Positions 1 through 9,352 of a stretch of DNA of 64,000 bases are shown here, piece after piece. Where the stretch lies: positions 186,001 through 250,000 of the forward strand of contig JASJCQ010000003.1 in assembly GCA_030065915.1 (NCBI GenBank). The letters run 5' to 3'. Origin of the DNA: Woeseiaceae bacterium. GTDB lineage: Bacteria > Pseudomonadota > Gammaproteobacteria > Steroidobacterales > Woeseiaceae. Both the position numbers and the translations under genes were made by a program. Numbering within the stretch: the first letter of the stretch is position 1; the number at the start of each line of letters is the position of its first letter. The notes below the pieces were generated by a model. The model made no database searches and was not told the origin of the DNA. It saw nothing but the letters and a program-made list of their open reading frames with translations.

Positions 1-3000
1 TGGTGCACATGCGCCTCCATGCTCTCGGGGTTGATGCGGTGGATGTCGATCAGCTCGTTGTTGTAGCGATCCACAAACAGTCGATCCAGGTCGAGTACGT
101 AGGCGAAGCCGCCGGTCATTCCCGCACCGAAGTTGACGCCGGTCTGGCCGAGTACGGCGACGACGCCGTCGGTCATGTACTCGCAGCAGTGATCGCCGGC
201 GCCTTCGATGATCGCCGTCGCACCCGAATTGCGAACCGCGAAACGTTCTCCGGCCACACCGGCCGCGAACACCGTTCCTCCGGTCGCGCCGTACAGGCAG
301 GTGTTGCCGATGATCGACGTCTCATGGGCGACGTAGCTGACGTCGTCCGGCGGACGAATGACGAGACGGCCGCCGGCCATGCCCTTGCCCACGTAGTCGT
401 TCGCATCGCCTATTAGGTTCAGGTTCAATCCGTCGACGTTGAAAGCACCAAAACTCTGGCCCGCCGTGCCGCGCAACATGATGTCGAGCGGCGCGTCCTT
501 CATGCCGTGATTGCCGTGTCTGCGGGCGATCTCGCCGGACAGGCGCGCACCGATCGAGCGGTTGAAATTCCTGACCTCGAATCCGAAGCGACCGCCGGAC
601 TTCTGCTCGACGGCTTCTTTAACGGTCCGCCACATTTCCTCGGCGAGCTCGCCTTTGTCGAAGGGCTCGTTTCTCAAGTCCGTGCAGAATTGCGGAACGT
701 CTTTCGCGAGCCCGGCGTCAGAGACGATCGGCGACAGGTCGAGCTTTGCCTGCCGCGCCGTTTCACCCTCCATGAGCTCCAGCAGGTCGACGCGGCCGAT
801 GACCTCGTCCAGGCTGCGAGCGCCGATGGACGCGAGCAGCTCGCGGACTTCCTCGCCGACGAACTTGAAGTAGTTGATGACCATCTCCGGCAGGCCGATG
901 AAGTGACGGCTGCGCAGTACGTTGTTCTGCGTGGCCACGCCGGTGGCGCAGTTGTTCAGGTGACAGATGCGCAGGTACTTGCAGCCGAGCGCGACCATCG
1001 GGCCGGTGCCGAAGCCGAAGCTCTCGGCGCCAAGCATGGCCGCTTTGATGACGTCGAGACCGGTCTTCAGGCCGCCGTCCGTCTGCAGCCTGACCTTGTG
1101 ACGCATATCGTTCGCGCGCAGGACCTGGTGTGCTTCGGACAGTCCGAGCTCCCACGGGCTGCCGGCGTACTTGACGGAGCTTAAGGGGCTTGCGCCGGTG
1201 CCGCCGTCGTAACCGGAGATTGTGATCAGGTCGGCGTAGGCCTTGACGACACCGGCCGCGATCGTACCGACGCCCGGCTCCGCCACGAGCTTGACCGAGA
1301 CCAGCGCCTCGGGGTTGACCTGCTTTAAGTCGAAGATCAGCTGCGCCAGGTCTTCGATCGAGTAGATATCGTGGTGCGGCGGCGGCGAGATCAGGCCAAC
1401 GCCAGGCTTCGCGTAGCGCAGCCGTGCGATGAGGTCATTGACCTTGTGCCCCGGCAGCTGGCCGCCCTCCCCGGGCTTGGCGCCCTGTGCGATCTTGATC
1501 TGGATGACCTCGGCGTTGACGAGGTACTCGGCCGTGACGCCGAAACGTCCTGACGCGACCTGCTTGATCTTCGAGACCCGCTCGTTGCCGTAACGCTTCG
1601 GATCCTCACCGCCTTCACCGGAGTTCGAGCGTGCGCCGATCCGGTTCATCGCGATGGCCAGCGCTTCGTGCGCTTCGGGTGACAGTGCGCCCAGCGACAT
1701 GCCGGCGCTGTCGAAACGCTTCAGAATCTTCTCGACGGGCTCGACGTCGTCCAGCGGCACGGCCGGACCAATCGGCTTCGTCTTCATCAGGTCGCGAAGC
1801 GTCGAGACGGGTCGCTCGTTGACGAGCTTCGCGAAGCTCTTGTAGACATCGTAGTCGCCGGATCGCACGGCCGCCTGGAGCGTCGCGATCACGTCCGGGT
1901 TGTAGCAGTGGTACTCGCCGTCGTGAACGTACTTGAACAGGCCACCCTGCGTCACCGGCTCGCGCGCATCCCAGGCGAGATCGGCGAGGCACTGCTGGTC
2001 GTCGCCCAGGTCGTCGAAACCGGCGCCCTGGATGCGTGACGTCGTGCCCTTGAAGCACAAATCGACAATGTCCGAATCGAGACCGACGATCTCGAACAGC
2101 TGCGCACCGCGATAGCTCGAGATGGATGAGATACCCATCTTCGACATGATCTTGAACAGGCCCTTCCGGATGCCGCGCCGATAGCTTCGGCCGAGCTGCG
2201 GCTGCGCCGACTTGGTCCGGCGAGACAGGTCATGCAGCGACTGGTAGACGAGGTACGGGTACACGCAAGTAGCACCGTAGCCGATCAGGCAGGCGAAGTG
2301 ATGCGGGTCTCGCGCGACGCCGGTCTCAACGATGATGTTGGAATCGCATCGAAGACCCAAGTCGACCAGGTGGTGATGCACGGCGCCCGTCGCCAGCAGT
2401 GCGTGCACCGGCAGCTTGCCCTTCTCGATGTAGCGATCGCTCAACATCAGGATGAGCTTGCCGCTCCTGACAGCATTCTCGGCCTGCTTGCAGATCGACA
2501 TCACCGCGTCTTTGAGCGGCAGCGACTCATCGACGTTCAGGTCGATGAACTCGGTGCGTTCTTCATACATCTCCGGCCCGACGAGCTGGCGGAGTTTCAT
2601 CTGCGACAGCACGGGCGAGTTGATGATGACCTGCTCGGCGTGCTCCGGGCCGATGTCGAACAGGCTCGACTCGCCGCCGATGCAGGTCTGCAGCGACATG
2701 ACGATGCGCTCGCGCAGCGAATCGATCGGCGGGTTTGTGACCTGCGCGAATTGTTGCCGGAAATAATCGAACGGCGAACGGATCTTCTTCGACAGCACAG
2801 CCATCGGCGTGTCGTCGCCCATCGAGCCCACGGCTTCCTGCTCGGCCTGTGCGAGGACGCCGATGACATCGTGCAGTTCCTCGCGGCTGACGTTGAACAT
2901 CTTGTGATACTGGGCCAGCGTGTCGCTGTCCATGGGCTCGGCCGCGATGTGCGTGTCGATCAGGTCGGAGTCGAGGTAGCGGACACCTTCCTTCAGCCAC

Positions 3001-4289
3001 TTCTTGAACGGCGCGCGCGCCTTCAGGATGTCGTGAATGTCATCCGTCTCGAGCAATGTGCCATTGACGAGGTCGGCGGCGATCATCTCGCCCGGGCCGA
3101 GCCGTCCTTTCCTGACGACGTCCTTCTCGTCGTAGTCATAGACGCCGACCTCGGACGCGATCGTGATGTGCCGATCTTTTGTGATCACGTAGCGGGCGGG
3201 CCGAAGGCCGTTGCGATCCAGACAACAGGCGGCGTAACGCCCGTCCGTCAGGACGATACCGGCCGGGCCGTCCCACGGCTCCATGTGCGCGTCGAAGAAC
3301 TCATAGAACGCGCGAATCTCGGGGTCGATACCTTCGACCGTCTGCCACGCCGGCGGCAGCATGATGCGCATCGCCTGCAGTACATCCATGCCACCGGCGC
3401 GCAGCACTTCGAGCATGTTGTCCAGCGTCGATGAATCAGAGCCCTTGAGCGAAATGATCGGGCTCAGCTCATCGATGTCGTCGAGCTTGTCGGACCGGAA
3501 GTTCCTGGCGCGCGCCATCGCCCAGTTGCGATTGCCCTGGATCGTGTTGATCTCGCCGTTGTGCGCGAGGAATCGGAACGGCTGCGCCAGCCGCCATTCC
3601 GGCAGTGTGTTGGTCGAGAAGCGCTGGTGGAACAGCACGACCGAGGCCTTCATGCGCTCGTCGTGCAGGTCCAGGTAAAACTCGGGCAGCGCCGCGGGCA
3701 TGATCATGCCCTTGTAGCTGATCGTCGCTGACGACAGGCTGGCGATATAAGTCTCGTCGTCGGGTATCTGTTTCTCGGCATGCCGTCTGGCGAGGAACAG
3801 GCGCTGGTTGAATCGGCCGCGCTGCATACCCGCCGGCGCATTCACGTAAACCTGCTCGATACGCGGCAACGTTCGTAGTGCGTAGTCGCCGCAGACGCTG
3901 GGGTCGATCGGCACGACTCGCCAACCGGCGACCTCGAGACCGATGTCCAGGATGCAACGATTGATCGCTTCGCGCGCTGCCGCGGCAGCGGATTCGTCCT
4001 GGCTCAGAAAAACGGTGCCCACAGCGAATCGGGCGGCAACCTCGATATCGGCTTCCGCAGCGACGGCACGGAAAAAGTCCACCGGCATTTTGATCAGCAG
4101 GCCGCAGCCGTCGCCCGTTTTTCCGTCCGCTGCGACGGCGCCACGGTGCGTCAGCCGCGCCAGCGCAGAGATCGCTGTCTCGATAACGTGATGACTGGGC
4201 AGATCGTCAAGATTCGCAATCAAGCCGAAACCGCAGCTATCGCGATCGAACTCCGGATTGTAGAGACTGTTCTGTGTCTGCATCGTCAT
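1..4289 (-). CDS. gltB: Glutamate synthase (NADPH) large subunit, 3' end cut by window edge
   Basis: GOGAT alpha subunit: releases ammonia from glutamine and channels it to 2-oxoglutarate to make glutamate in the cytoplasm. The reading frame starts at ATG 4289 and leaves the window at base 1, so about 1,429 residues are present out of the roughly 1,490 usual for the family; the end of the C-terminal GXGXG domain is missing. The N-terminus contains [11 protein letters not shown]; Cys19 is the expected glutaminase nucleophile, exposed by removal of a short propeptide. [12 protein letters not shown] supplies Cys1103, Cys1109 and Cys1114, the expected [3Fe-4S] ligands. The last visible part ([12 protein letters not shown], then [14 protein letters not shown]) is typical GXGXG beta-helix sequence. 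A second in-frame ATG lies at 4283. The small subunit gltD would be expected just beyond the left edge. Confidence 0.97.
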   Translation of the reverse strand, partial: MTMQTQNSLYNPEFDRDSCGFGLIANLDDLPSHHVIETAISALARLTHRGAVAADGKTGDGCGLLIKMPVDFFRAVAAEADIEVAARFAVGTVFLSQDESAAAAAREAINRCILDIGLEVAGWRVVPIDPSVCGDYALRTLPRIEQVYVNAPAGMQRGRFNQRLFLARRHAEKQIPDDETYIASLSSATISYKGMIMPAALPEFYLDLHDERMKASVVLFHQRFSTNTLPEWRLAQPFRFLAHNGEINTIQGNRNWAMARARNFRSDKLDDIDELSPIISLKGSDSSTLDNMLEVLRAGGMDVLQAMRIMLPPAWQTVEGIDPEIRAFYEFFDAHMEPWDGPAGIVLTDGRYAACCLDRNGLRPARYVITKDRHITIASEVGVYDYDEKDVVRKGRLGPGEMIAADLVNGTLLETDDIHDILKARAPFKKWLKEGVRYLDSDLIDTHIAAEPMDSDTLAQYHKMFNVSREELHDVIGVLAQAEQEAVGSMGDDTPMAVLSKKIRSPFDYFRQQFAQVTNPPIDSLRERIVMSLQTCIGGESSLFDIGPEHAEQVIINSPVLSQMKLRQLVGPEMYEERTEFIDLNVDESLPLKDAVMSICKQAENAVRSGKLILMLSDRYIEKGKLPVHALLATGAVHHHLVDLGLRCDSNIIVETGVARDPHHFACLIGYGATCVYPYLVYQSLHDLSRRTKSAQPQLGRSYRRGIRKGLFKIMSKMGISSISSYRGAQLFEIVGLDSDIVDLCFKGTTSRIQGAGFDDLGDDQQCLADLAWDAREPVTQGGLFKYVHDGEYHCYNPDVIATLQAAVRSGDYDVYKSFAKLVNERPVSTLRDLMKTKPIGPAVPLDDVEPVEKILKRFDSAGMSLGALSPEAHEALAIAMNRIGARSNSGEGGEDPKRYGNERVSKIKQVASGRFGVTAEYLVNAEVIQIKIAQGAKPGEGGQLPGHKVNDLIARLRYAKPGVGLISPPPHHDIYSIEDLAQLIFDLKQVNPEALVSVKLVAEPGVGTIAAGVVKAYADLITISGYDGGTGASPLSSVKYAGSPWELGLSEAHQVLRANDMRHKVRLQTDGGLKTGLDVIKAAMLGAESFGFGTGPMVALGCKYLRICHLNNCATGVATQNNVLRSRHFIGLPEMVINYFKFVGEEVRELLASIGARSLDEVIGRVDLLELMEGETARQAKLDLSPIVSDAGLAKDVPQFCTDLRNEPFDKGELAEEMWRTVKEAVEQKSGGRFGFEVRNFNRSIGARLSGEIARRHGNHGMKDAPLDIMLRGTAGQSFGAFNVDGLNLNLIGDANDYVGKGMAGGRLVIRPPDDVSYVAHETSIIGNTCLYGATGGTVFAAGVAGERFAVRNSGATAIIEGAGDHCCEYMTDGVVAVLGQTGVNFGAGMTGGFAYVLDLDRLFVDRYNNELIDIHRINPESMEAHVH

Positions 4290-4602
4290 AGTCGCCACCG
4301 GATCGCATCGGGACACGTCCGTTATGATTATCGTTATCGGGGGCGTCTGGTCGAGCCGGGTTCATCGCTTAAGCCCAGTTGAGCCGCTTGGCGATGATCG
4401 TGTCCCCAGGCCGGGAGTTGTCCGCAGTCGCTCTTGGCTCGTACCGACGCTTGGCTTGAGTATATGCCACGATGTTCAGGCGCTGACAAGCACGAGTCGC
4501 GTAGTCGCCTTTTTCGCGAAAATAGGCGCTTTTTGATGGATTATTGAAGGCTTTTCAGCGGTATTCGGCGCAACGGCGTTTGGTTACGCGCGTAACTTTG
4601 AG
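4290..4602. other. Intergenic region upstream of gltB, with a palindrome
   Basis: This 313-base gap contains no convincing gene. It must carry the gltB control region. The clearest structure is the imperfect palindrome at 4506-4528: CGCCT, then the perfect 12-base palindrome TTTTCGCGAAAA (4511-4522), one base, then AGGCG. It lies just upstream of a candidate gltB promoter. It could be an operator, or a weak terminator for the lipoprotein gene ending at 4603; there is no clean T-run after it on the minus strand. Confidence 0.5.
4459..4489 (-). promoter_or_regulatory. Candidate sigma-70 promoter of gltB
   Basis: On the minus strand TTGTCA (4484-4489) resembles a -35 box and TATACT (4459-4464) a -10 box, spaced 19 bases apart, or 17 if CATATA is taken as the -10. 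This would give a leader of about 160 bases before the gltB ATG. It is a pattern match only. Confidence 0.35.
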
Positions 4603-5133
4603 CTATTGGACGAAGTTGAACGCCTGCAGCTGAACGTTGCCCTGCTTGGAAAACGGGACCCGTGGACTCAATGGAATGTCCAGGTCCATGCGGCCTTCGA
4701 GCTGGTAGGGTATCTCACGCCGGCTCGCATCACGGACGACGAACAGCAGTTTGGGCGCCGTCTGCAACAGGTTCAGGTCAACGCTGATTTCGACGACGCC
4801 ATCGCTGCCGGCCGGCACGACGATCGCGCAATTCGCTTCCCCGCTTGCGAAGCGGTGACCGTCCAGCTCCACGCCGTACTTGATGCGACTGATCGGCAAC
4901 GGGAACGGGTTCGGGTTGCTGACGTCGAAATTCAGCCGAAACGTCTGCTTGTCCATATCGATGGACTCGATGGACAGGCCGCGAAGACTGACAGTCGGTT
5001 CGCTGACCGCAGATTCGATCGTCGCGCAGGCGCTGAGTGCCAGCAGGGACACGGCAACGGCCCCGGCCCTGAGCAGCCGTTCGGCGCCCGATCCGGTGTG
5101 ATTCGCTCTGTCTGCACAGCGTACTGTAAGCAT
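4603..5133 (-). CDS. LEA type 2 (WHy-domain) family lipoprotein
   Basis: A 176-residue lipoprotein. The start chosen is ATG 5133, preceded by a strong ribosome site (GGGAGGGG); an upstream in-frame ATG at 5196 would overlap the preceding gene and leaves a poor signal peptide. The signal sequence ends in the lipobox LSAC with Cys36. The mature part has the NPNPFPLPI block and alternating hydrophobic strands typical of the LEA14/WHy beta-sandwich domain (rough residues 50-160). In bacteria these lipoproteins are small and of unclear function, possibly desiccation or envelope related. It lies 14 bases downstream of another lipoprotein gene in the same direction, so the two probably form an operon. 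Confidence 0.8.
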   Translation of the reverse strand: MLTVRCADRANHTGSGAERLLRAGAVAVSLLALSACATIESAVSEPTVSLRGLSIESIDMDKQTFRLNFDVSNPNPFPLPISRIKYGVELDGHRFASGEANCAIVVPAGSDGVVEISVDLNLLQTAPKLLFVVRDASRREIPYQLEGRMDLDIPLSPRVPFSKQGNVQLQAFNFVQ

Positions 5134-5147
5134 GGTCGAACCCCTCC

Positions 5148-5591
5148 CTATATGTCTTCCCCAAGACGGCCCCAGCGAGCGGAGATCAGCTGCCACTCGT
5201 CATCGATCAACTCCAGCTCAAGCGCGAACCGGTAGGCATCGGCACTGAAGCCCAGCGGTGCGTCATTGCCGCCGGCCATGCCGACCGTCATGCGCACCTC
5301 GGCCGCCGTGCCATCGAAGACTTCGAGCGAGTCTACTTTCGTCAGCAGAGCAACCGAGCTCTGGCGCAGGAAGTAGAAACGCAGTATGCCCTCGACGGCC
5401 CTCCTGTCGTTCCCGCGCGAGTCGGTATAACCGGGAGCCACCATCTTCATCAGGGCTCGCCGATCTTTGTCCTCGGCCGCTTGCTCGCCCGCCTTCAGCC
5501 ACGACCGAATCTCTGCCTCCGCGTCCTGCGGCGGTCCGCCGCAGCCTGCGAGGCAGAGCACCGCCAGCCATACAATGAGTTGTTTGCCCAT
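5148..5591 (-). CDS. Small lipoprotein, NTF2/SnoaL-like fold suspected
   Basis: A 147-residue protein whose signal peptide ends in the lipobox LAGC, placing the lipidated cysteine at residue 17. The mature part begins with a helix rich in charged residues (EIRSWLKAGEQAAEDKDRRA) and then shows strands with a central DGTAAEVRMTVG and a terminal DDEWQLISARWG. That arrangement, and the length, resemble the NTF2-like superfamily, in which a cone-shaped pocket binds a small ligand. I cannot assign a ligand. It is the first gene of a two-gene unit with the WHy-domain lipoprotein, which suggests a shared envelope role. The 183 bases upstream hold no other gene. Confidence 0.7.
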   Translation of the reverse strand: MGKQLIVWLAVLCLAGCGGPPQDAEAEIRSWLKAGEQAAEDKDRRALMKMVAPGYTDSRGNDRRAVEGILRFYFLRQSSVALLTKVDSLEVFDGTAAEVRMTVGMAGGNDAPLGFSADAYRFALELELIDDEWQLISARWGRLGEDI

Positions 5592-5774
5592 TCGCTCCCC
5601 CGATTCGTCGGGGCGACAAACCCGCTAAAACCAGGCCATCAGTCTAGCGAGCACCGGTTGTCAGTTTCGTGAATCGCCGCGAAAATGTGAACCAGTTCCC
5701 ACTTTGGTTTAAGGTCATCCTACTTCCGAGCGAGGCGCAGCGGCGCCCGGTCAACGTATTGCGCACAGAGCGGG

Positions 5775-6449
5775 ATGAGCGAGCGACTGATGAACGACCA
5801 TGATCATGAAGATCCGATGGCATCGACCTTTGCCGACGAGGACCAGCTTCGAATCGAGTCCATACTGACGTTCTGGTTCAGGGAACAGTCGCTCAGTGCA
5901 CCTCAGATCGATCGGCGCATGGACGTCTGGTTCGGTGAGGACGAGACCTTTGACCGCGAGATCAGCGAACAGTTTGCGGACGACGTTGAGATGGCGTCGA
6001 ACGGTGAGCTCGATCACTGGGCGGCTCAACCCCGCGGGCGTTTGGCGCTGATCCTGTTGATCGACCAGTTTCGCCGCAATATCTATCGCAACACGGCCGA
6101 TGCCTTTTCCAGGGACAAGTTGGCGTTGAAGCTCTGCGTTGAGGGTGCGATGGAGAAGAAGGACGAGGGGCTGACGCCGATCCAGCGTGTGTTCTTCTAC
6201 ATGCCACTGCAACACGCCGAGTCGCGGAAGGTGCAGGCCAAGTCCGTCGCCCTGTTCAACCGCCTCGCCGAGGCCGTGTCACCAACGTATCGCGAGACCT
6301 TCCTGACGATTGCGCACTTCGCCGAACTGCATCACGACATCATCGACCAGTTCGGTCGCTTTCCGCACAGGAACGGCTTGCTCGGCCGTCAAAACACGGA
6401 CGCCGAGAACGAATACTTAAGCGACGCGCCTGGTTTCGGTCAGGGCTGA
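5775..6449 (+). CDS. DUF924 family protein
   Basis: A 224-residue all-helical protein of the DUF924 family (TPR-like fold), whose role is not established. Recognisable blocks are LTFWF near the start, LILLIDQFRRNIYR in the middle, QRVFFYMPLQHAES and the terminal HHDIIDQFGRFPHRNGLLGR with the NTDAENEYL box. Family members are usually near 180-190 residues, so the true start may be one of the later ATGs (MNDHD at residue 7 or MASTF at residue 15). Its last ten bases overlap the end of the convergent MATE transporter gene. Confidence 0.9.
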   Translation: MSERLMNDHDHEDPMASTFADEDQLRIESILTFWFREQSLSAPQIDRRMDVWFGEDETFDREISEQFADDVEMASNGELDHWAAQPRGRLALILLIDQFRRNIYRNTADAFSRDKLALKLCVEGAMEKKDEGLTPIQRVFFYMPLQHAESRKVQAKSVALFNRLAEAVSPTYRETFLTIAHFAELHHDIIDQFGRFPHRNGLLGRQNTDAENEYLSDAPGFGQG

Positions 6450-7801
6450 ACGGCCAGGGGCCTCGGCTCTCTCGATATCCTGAAGAATCGGAAACTCAGC
6501 AGCACAGCTGCGACAGTTAGCCCGGCGACGAAGCCCGCCCATGTGAACCTGGGCTCCATGCGGTACGTAACGGCCGCGAGGTAGGCAAGCGGGAACGCGA
6601 TCACCCAGTAGGCAAAGGTTGTCATGATCATCGGCCAGCGTGTGTCTTTGTAGCCGCGCAGCGCACCGGCCGCCCCGACCTGCATGCCGTCGGCGACTTG
6701 GAAGATCGCGGCCATCAGCAGTAGCGAAATCGCGATACTGGTGACCGCCGCATCGTTCGTATACATGCTGACAACGAGATCGCGCCCAACCAGCAGGAAT
6801 GTCGCCGAGATAAACATGATGAGCATGCAGACGGTGATTCCTATTATCCCGGTCGTGCGCGCGTTCTCCGGTTCGCCAAGCCCCAGCCTGTAGCTGACCC
6901 GCACCGTCGTTGCAGCGCTTATCGCCAACGGGATCATAAACGCCGTGGATGCGAAGTTGATTGCGATCTGGTGTGCGGCTGCGATATTCGGTCCGAGCGT
7001 ACCCATCAGGATCGAGACCGCATTGAACAGCCCAGCCTCGGCAGTGATCGTGACCGCGATCGGCACACCGAGCACAATGATTTCCTTTAGCGCTTGCGGC
7101 CGAAGCGGCGCGACGCGCGAGAATATCTGCAGCGGTACGTAGCGCTTATTCAGCAAGATGTAGCTGCCGAGGACGAGCATGATCAGCCACATCGTGATCG
7201 CGCTAGCGACACCGCAGCCGACAGCGCCCATCGCCGGCGCGCCGAGCTTGCCGTAAATGAATACCCAGTTCAGGAACACGTTGACGACTAACGCGAGTAT
7301 CGACGTGTACATGATCGGCTTGGTATGGCCTATGCCTTCTGTCGTGAATCGCAGCGCGAGGAAGACGAACATGCCGGGGGCACCCCAGGAGATAGCCTCG
7401 ACGTAGCGCACCGTCATTTCACGAAACGAGATATCGATACCGATGAACGTCAGGAACGGTTCGACGGCAATATGCGCCAGCACGATGACCGGTATCGCGA
7501 GCCCGATGCCGAGATACACACCCTGGCGCGTGTAACGACCGATGAGCGCTTCGGTGCCCTCGCCGAGGTGGCGCGCTGCGATCGGCGAGATGGCCATCAT
7601 CAGGCCCAGCGCCAGCATGAAGCCGATGAACCAGACGCTGCTGCCGACGGCAATGGCTGCCAGCGCCTCGGCGCCAAGGCGACCGGCCATGACCGCATCG
7701 GCGAACTGCATACCCGCGATCGCCAGGTTGTTGACGATCAGGGGGCCCGCAAGGCGCAACAGGGAGCGGGTTTCATCGATGGCGAAGTGAGCTGTTGTCA
7801 T
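6440..7801 (-). CDS. MATE family efflux transporter (NorM-like)
   Basis: A 453-residue inner-membrane protein with about twelve hydrophobic segments arranged as two six-helix halves. MATE proteins export cationic drugs and metabolites in exchange for Na+ or H+. The N-terminal half has PLIVNNLAIAGMQFADAVMAGRLG, typical of helix 1 and the first loop of the NorM branch (shown here in parts: PLIVNNLAIAGMQF, then ADAVMAGRLGAEALAAIAVG). The second half repeats the pattern (GVPIAVTITAEAGLFNAVSI). The substrate cannot be read from sequence. It is divergent from the thiolase gene, with a 145-base shared upstream region, and slightly overlaps DUF924 at its 3' end. Confidence 0.93.
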   Translation of the reverse strand: MTTAHFAIDETRSLLRLAGPLIVNNLAIAGMQFADAVMAGRLGAEALAAIAVGSSVWFIGFMLALGLMMAISPIAARHLGEGTEALIGRYTRQGVYLGIGLAIPVIVLAHIAVEPFLTFIGIDISFREMTVRYVEAISWGAPGMFVFLALRFTTEGIGHTKPIMYTSILALVVNVFLNWVFIYGKLGAPAMGAVGCGVASAITMWLIMLVLGSYILLNKRYVPLQIFSRVAPLRPQALKEIIVLGVPIAVTITAEAGLFNAVSILMGTLGPNIAAAHQIAINFASTAFMIPLAISAATTVRVSYRLGLGEPENARTTGIIGITVCMLIMFISATFLLVGRDLVVSMYTNDAAVTSIAISLLLMAAIFQVADGMQVGAAGALRGYKDTRWPMIMTTFAYWVIAFPLAYLAAVTYRMEPRFTWAGFVAGLTVAAVLLSFRFFRISREPRPLAVQP

Positions 7802-7882
7802 TATGGTTACACTCGTCGGACAGGGGATGATGTCACGATGCAGGACGGTGTGCAGCCAAAGCTTTAGGTGTTAACCGCGACT

Positions 7883-7910
7883 TCGACATGCTGCACCTTT
7901 CGTGTAAAGT
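7883..7910 (+). promoter_or_regulatory. Candidate promoter of the thiolase gene
   Basis: TCGACA (7883-7888) and TAAAGT (7905-7910) match a -35 and a -10 element with 16-base spacing, ending about 37 bases before the thiolase ATG. Pattern match only. Confidence 0.35.
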
Positions 7911-7946
7911 GCTTCGCGTTCCCGGACAGCCTGTAACGAGGTCGAT

Positions 7947-9242
7947 ATGCTGCACGATGGAAGGTCCATTCGCGTCGCCGTAGTCGGTGGCTCCCGCATC
8001 CCGTTCTGCCGCTCGCACTCGGTGTACAAGCACTGCTCCAACCAGGAAATGATGACGGCGGCGCTGCAAGGCGTCGTGGATCGCTTCGACCTCAAGGGCC
8101 AGACGCTCGGCGACGTCGCACTCGGAGCGGTCATCAAGCATTCACGGGACTGGAACCTGGCGAGGGAATGCGTCATCGATTCCGGCCTGTCGCTCCGGAC
8201 GCCCGGGGTCGACCTGCAGCGCGCCTGCGGCACCAGTATCGAAGCCGCCATCATGGTCGCGAACAAGATCGCGCTCGGGCAGATCGATTCGGGCATTGCC
8301 GGCGGCACAGACACGGTCAGCGACGCGCCCATCGTGTTCAAGGACCGGATGCGACGCATCATGCTCGACGCGTATTCCGCACGCTCATTCGGCGGCAGGA
8401 TCGCGCCGTGGTTCAGGCTCCGGCCGAGCCTGCTCGCCCCCGACTTCCCGAGCGTTCTGGAACCCCGCACGAAGAAGTCCATGGGCCAGAGCACCGAGGA
8501 CACGGCCAAGGAATGGGACATCGAACGCAAGCACCAGGACCACCTGGCCTACACGAGCCACCAGAAAGCGGCAGCGGCCTACGACGAGGGTTTCTTCGAC
8601 GATCTTGTAGTCCCTTTCATGGAATGCGAAGAGGACAACAACATTCGCCGCGACACGACGCTCGAGAAACTGGCCAAACTGAAGCCGGCGTTCGACAAGA
8701 GCGGTGAAGGCACGCTCACCGCCGGCAACAGCACGTCGCTGACCGATGGCGCCGCCGCCGTGCTGCTCGCGAACGAGGACTGGGCACGCAAGAAGAACCT
8801 GCCGATCCTGGCTTACCTGACCTTCGCCAAGGTCGCGGCCGTCGACTTCATCAATGCAGAAGGACTGTTGATGGCGCCCGCCTATGCCGTCTCCGATATG
8901 CTGAACCAGGCCGAACTCAACCTGCAGGACTTCGACTTCTACGAGATTCACGAAGCCTTCGCGGCGCAGACGATTGCAACGCTCAAAGCCTGGCAGTCGG
9001 AGCAGTTCTGCAGGACCCGCCTGGGCCGATCAGAGGCGATGGGATCGATCGATCTCGAGCGCATGAACGTCAAAGGCGGCAGCCTCGCTGTCGGGCACCC
9101 GTTTGCCGCCACCGGCGCTCGTATCATCGCGACGATGGCCAAACTCCTGAACCAGAAAGGCGAAGGCCGCGGCCTGATCTCCGTCTGTACGGCAGGCGGC
9201 ATGGGCGTTTCAGCCATTATGGAAGCGGCTCCGACCGTCTAA
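7947..9242 (+). CDS. Acetyl-CoA C-acyltransferase (thiolase), FadI-like
   Basis: A 431-residue thiolase, which cleaves 3-ketoacyl-CoA or condenses two acyl-CoAs. The nucleophile is Cys94 in LQRACGTSIEA, the second catalytic set is His335 (HEAFAAQT) and His384 (GHPFAATG), and the general acid is Cys414 (CTAGGMG). Length and the internal blocks EEDNNIRRDTT and LGRSEAMGSIDLERMNVKGG resemble the long FadI type of beta-oxidation thiolase more than short biosynthetic thiolases. No fadJ-like partner lies beside it, so a role in fatty-acid degradation is inferred, not shown. The ATG at 7947 has GAGG just upstream (AACGAGGTCGAT). Confidence 0.93.
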   Translation: MLHDGRSIRVAVVGGSRIPFCRSHSVYKHCSNQEMMTAALQGVVDRFDLKGQTLGDVALGAVIKHSRDWNLARECVIDSGLSLRTPGVDLQRACGTSIEAAIMVANKIALGQIDSGIAGGTDTVSDAPIVFKDRMRRIMLDAYSARSFGGRIAPWFRLRPSLLAPDFPSVLEPRTKKSMGQSTEDTAKEWDIERKHQDHLAYTSHQKAAAAYDEGFFDDLVVPFMECEEDNNIRRDTTLEKLAKLKPAFDKSGEGTLTAGNSTSLTDGAAAVLLANEDWARKKNLPILAYLTFAKVAAVDFINAEGLLMAPAYAVSDMLNQAELNLQDFDFYEIHEAFAAQTIATLKAWQSEQFCRTRLGRSEAMGSIDLERMNVKGGSLAVGHPFAATGARIIATMAKLLNQKGEGRGLISVCTAGGMGVSAIMEAAPTV

Positions 9243-9352
9243 TAGCCGGTTTTCGCCAGACCCTCGCGCTTGCACCGGCACACTGCAAGCTGGATGATGG
9301 TTGATTCAACAACAATATCCGGCACTGAACCGGGATAGAGCGGGGAGTTTGC

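Noticed and set aside
2232..3434. Long open frame on the plus strand inside the gltB region
   Set aside because: It is antisense to a clear gltB frame, has no recognisable motif and reflects high G+C third positions of the real gene.
9243..9352. Glycine riboswitch before the AGCS symporter
   Set aside because: The 110-base gap lacks the paired-aptamer core and is short for a riboswitch with expression platform; nothing beyond a ribosome site is seen.
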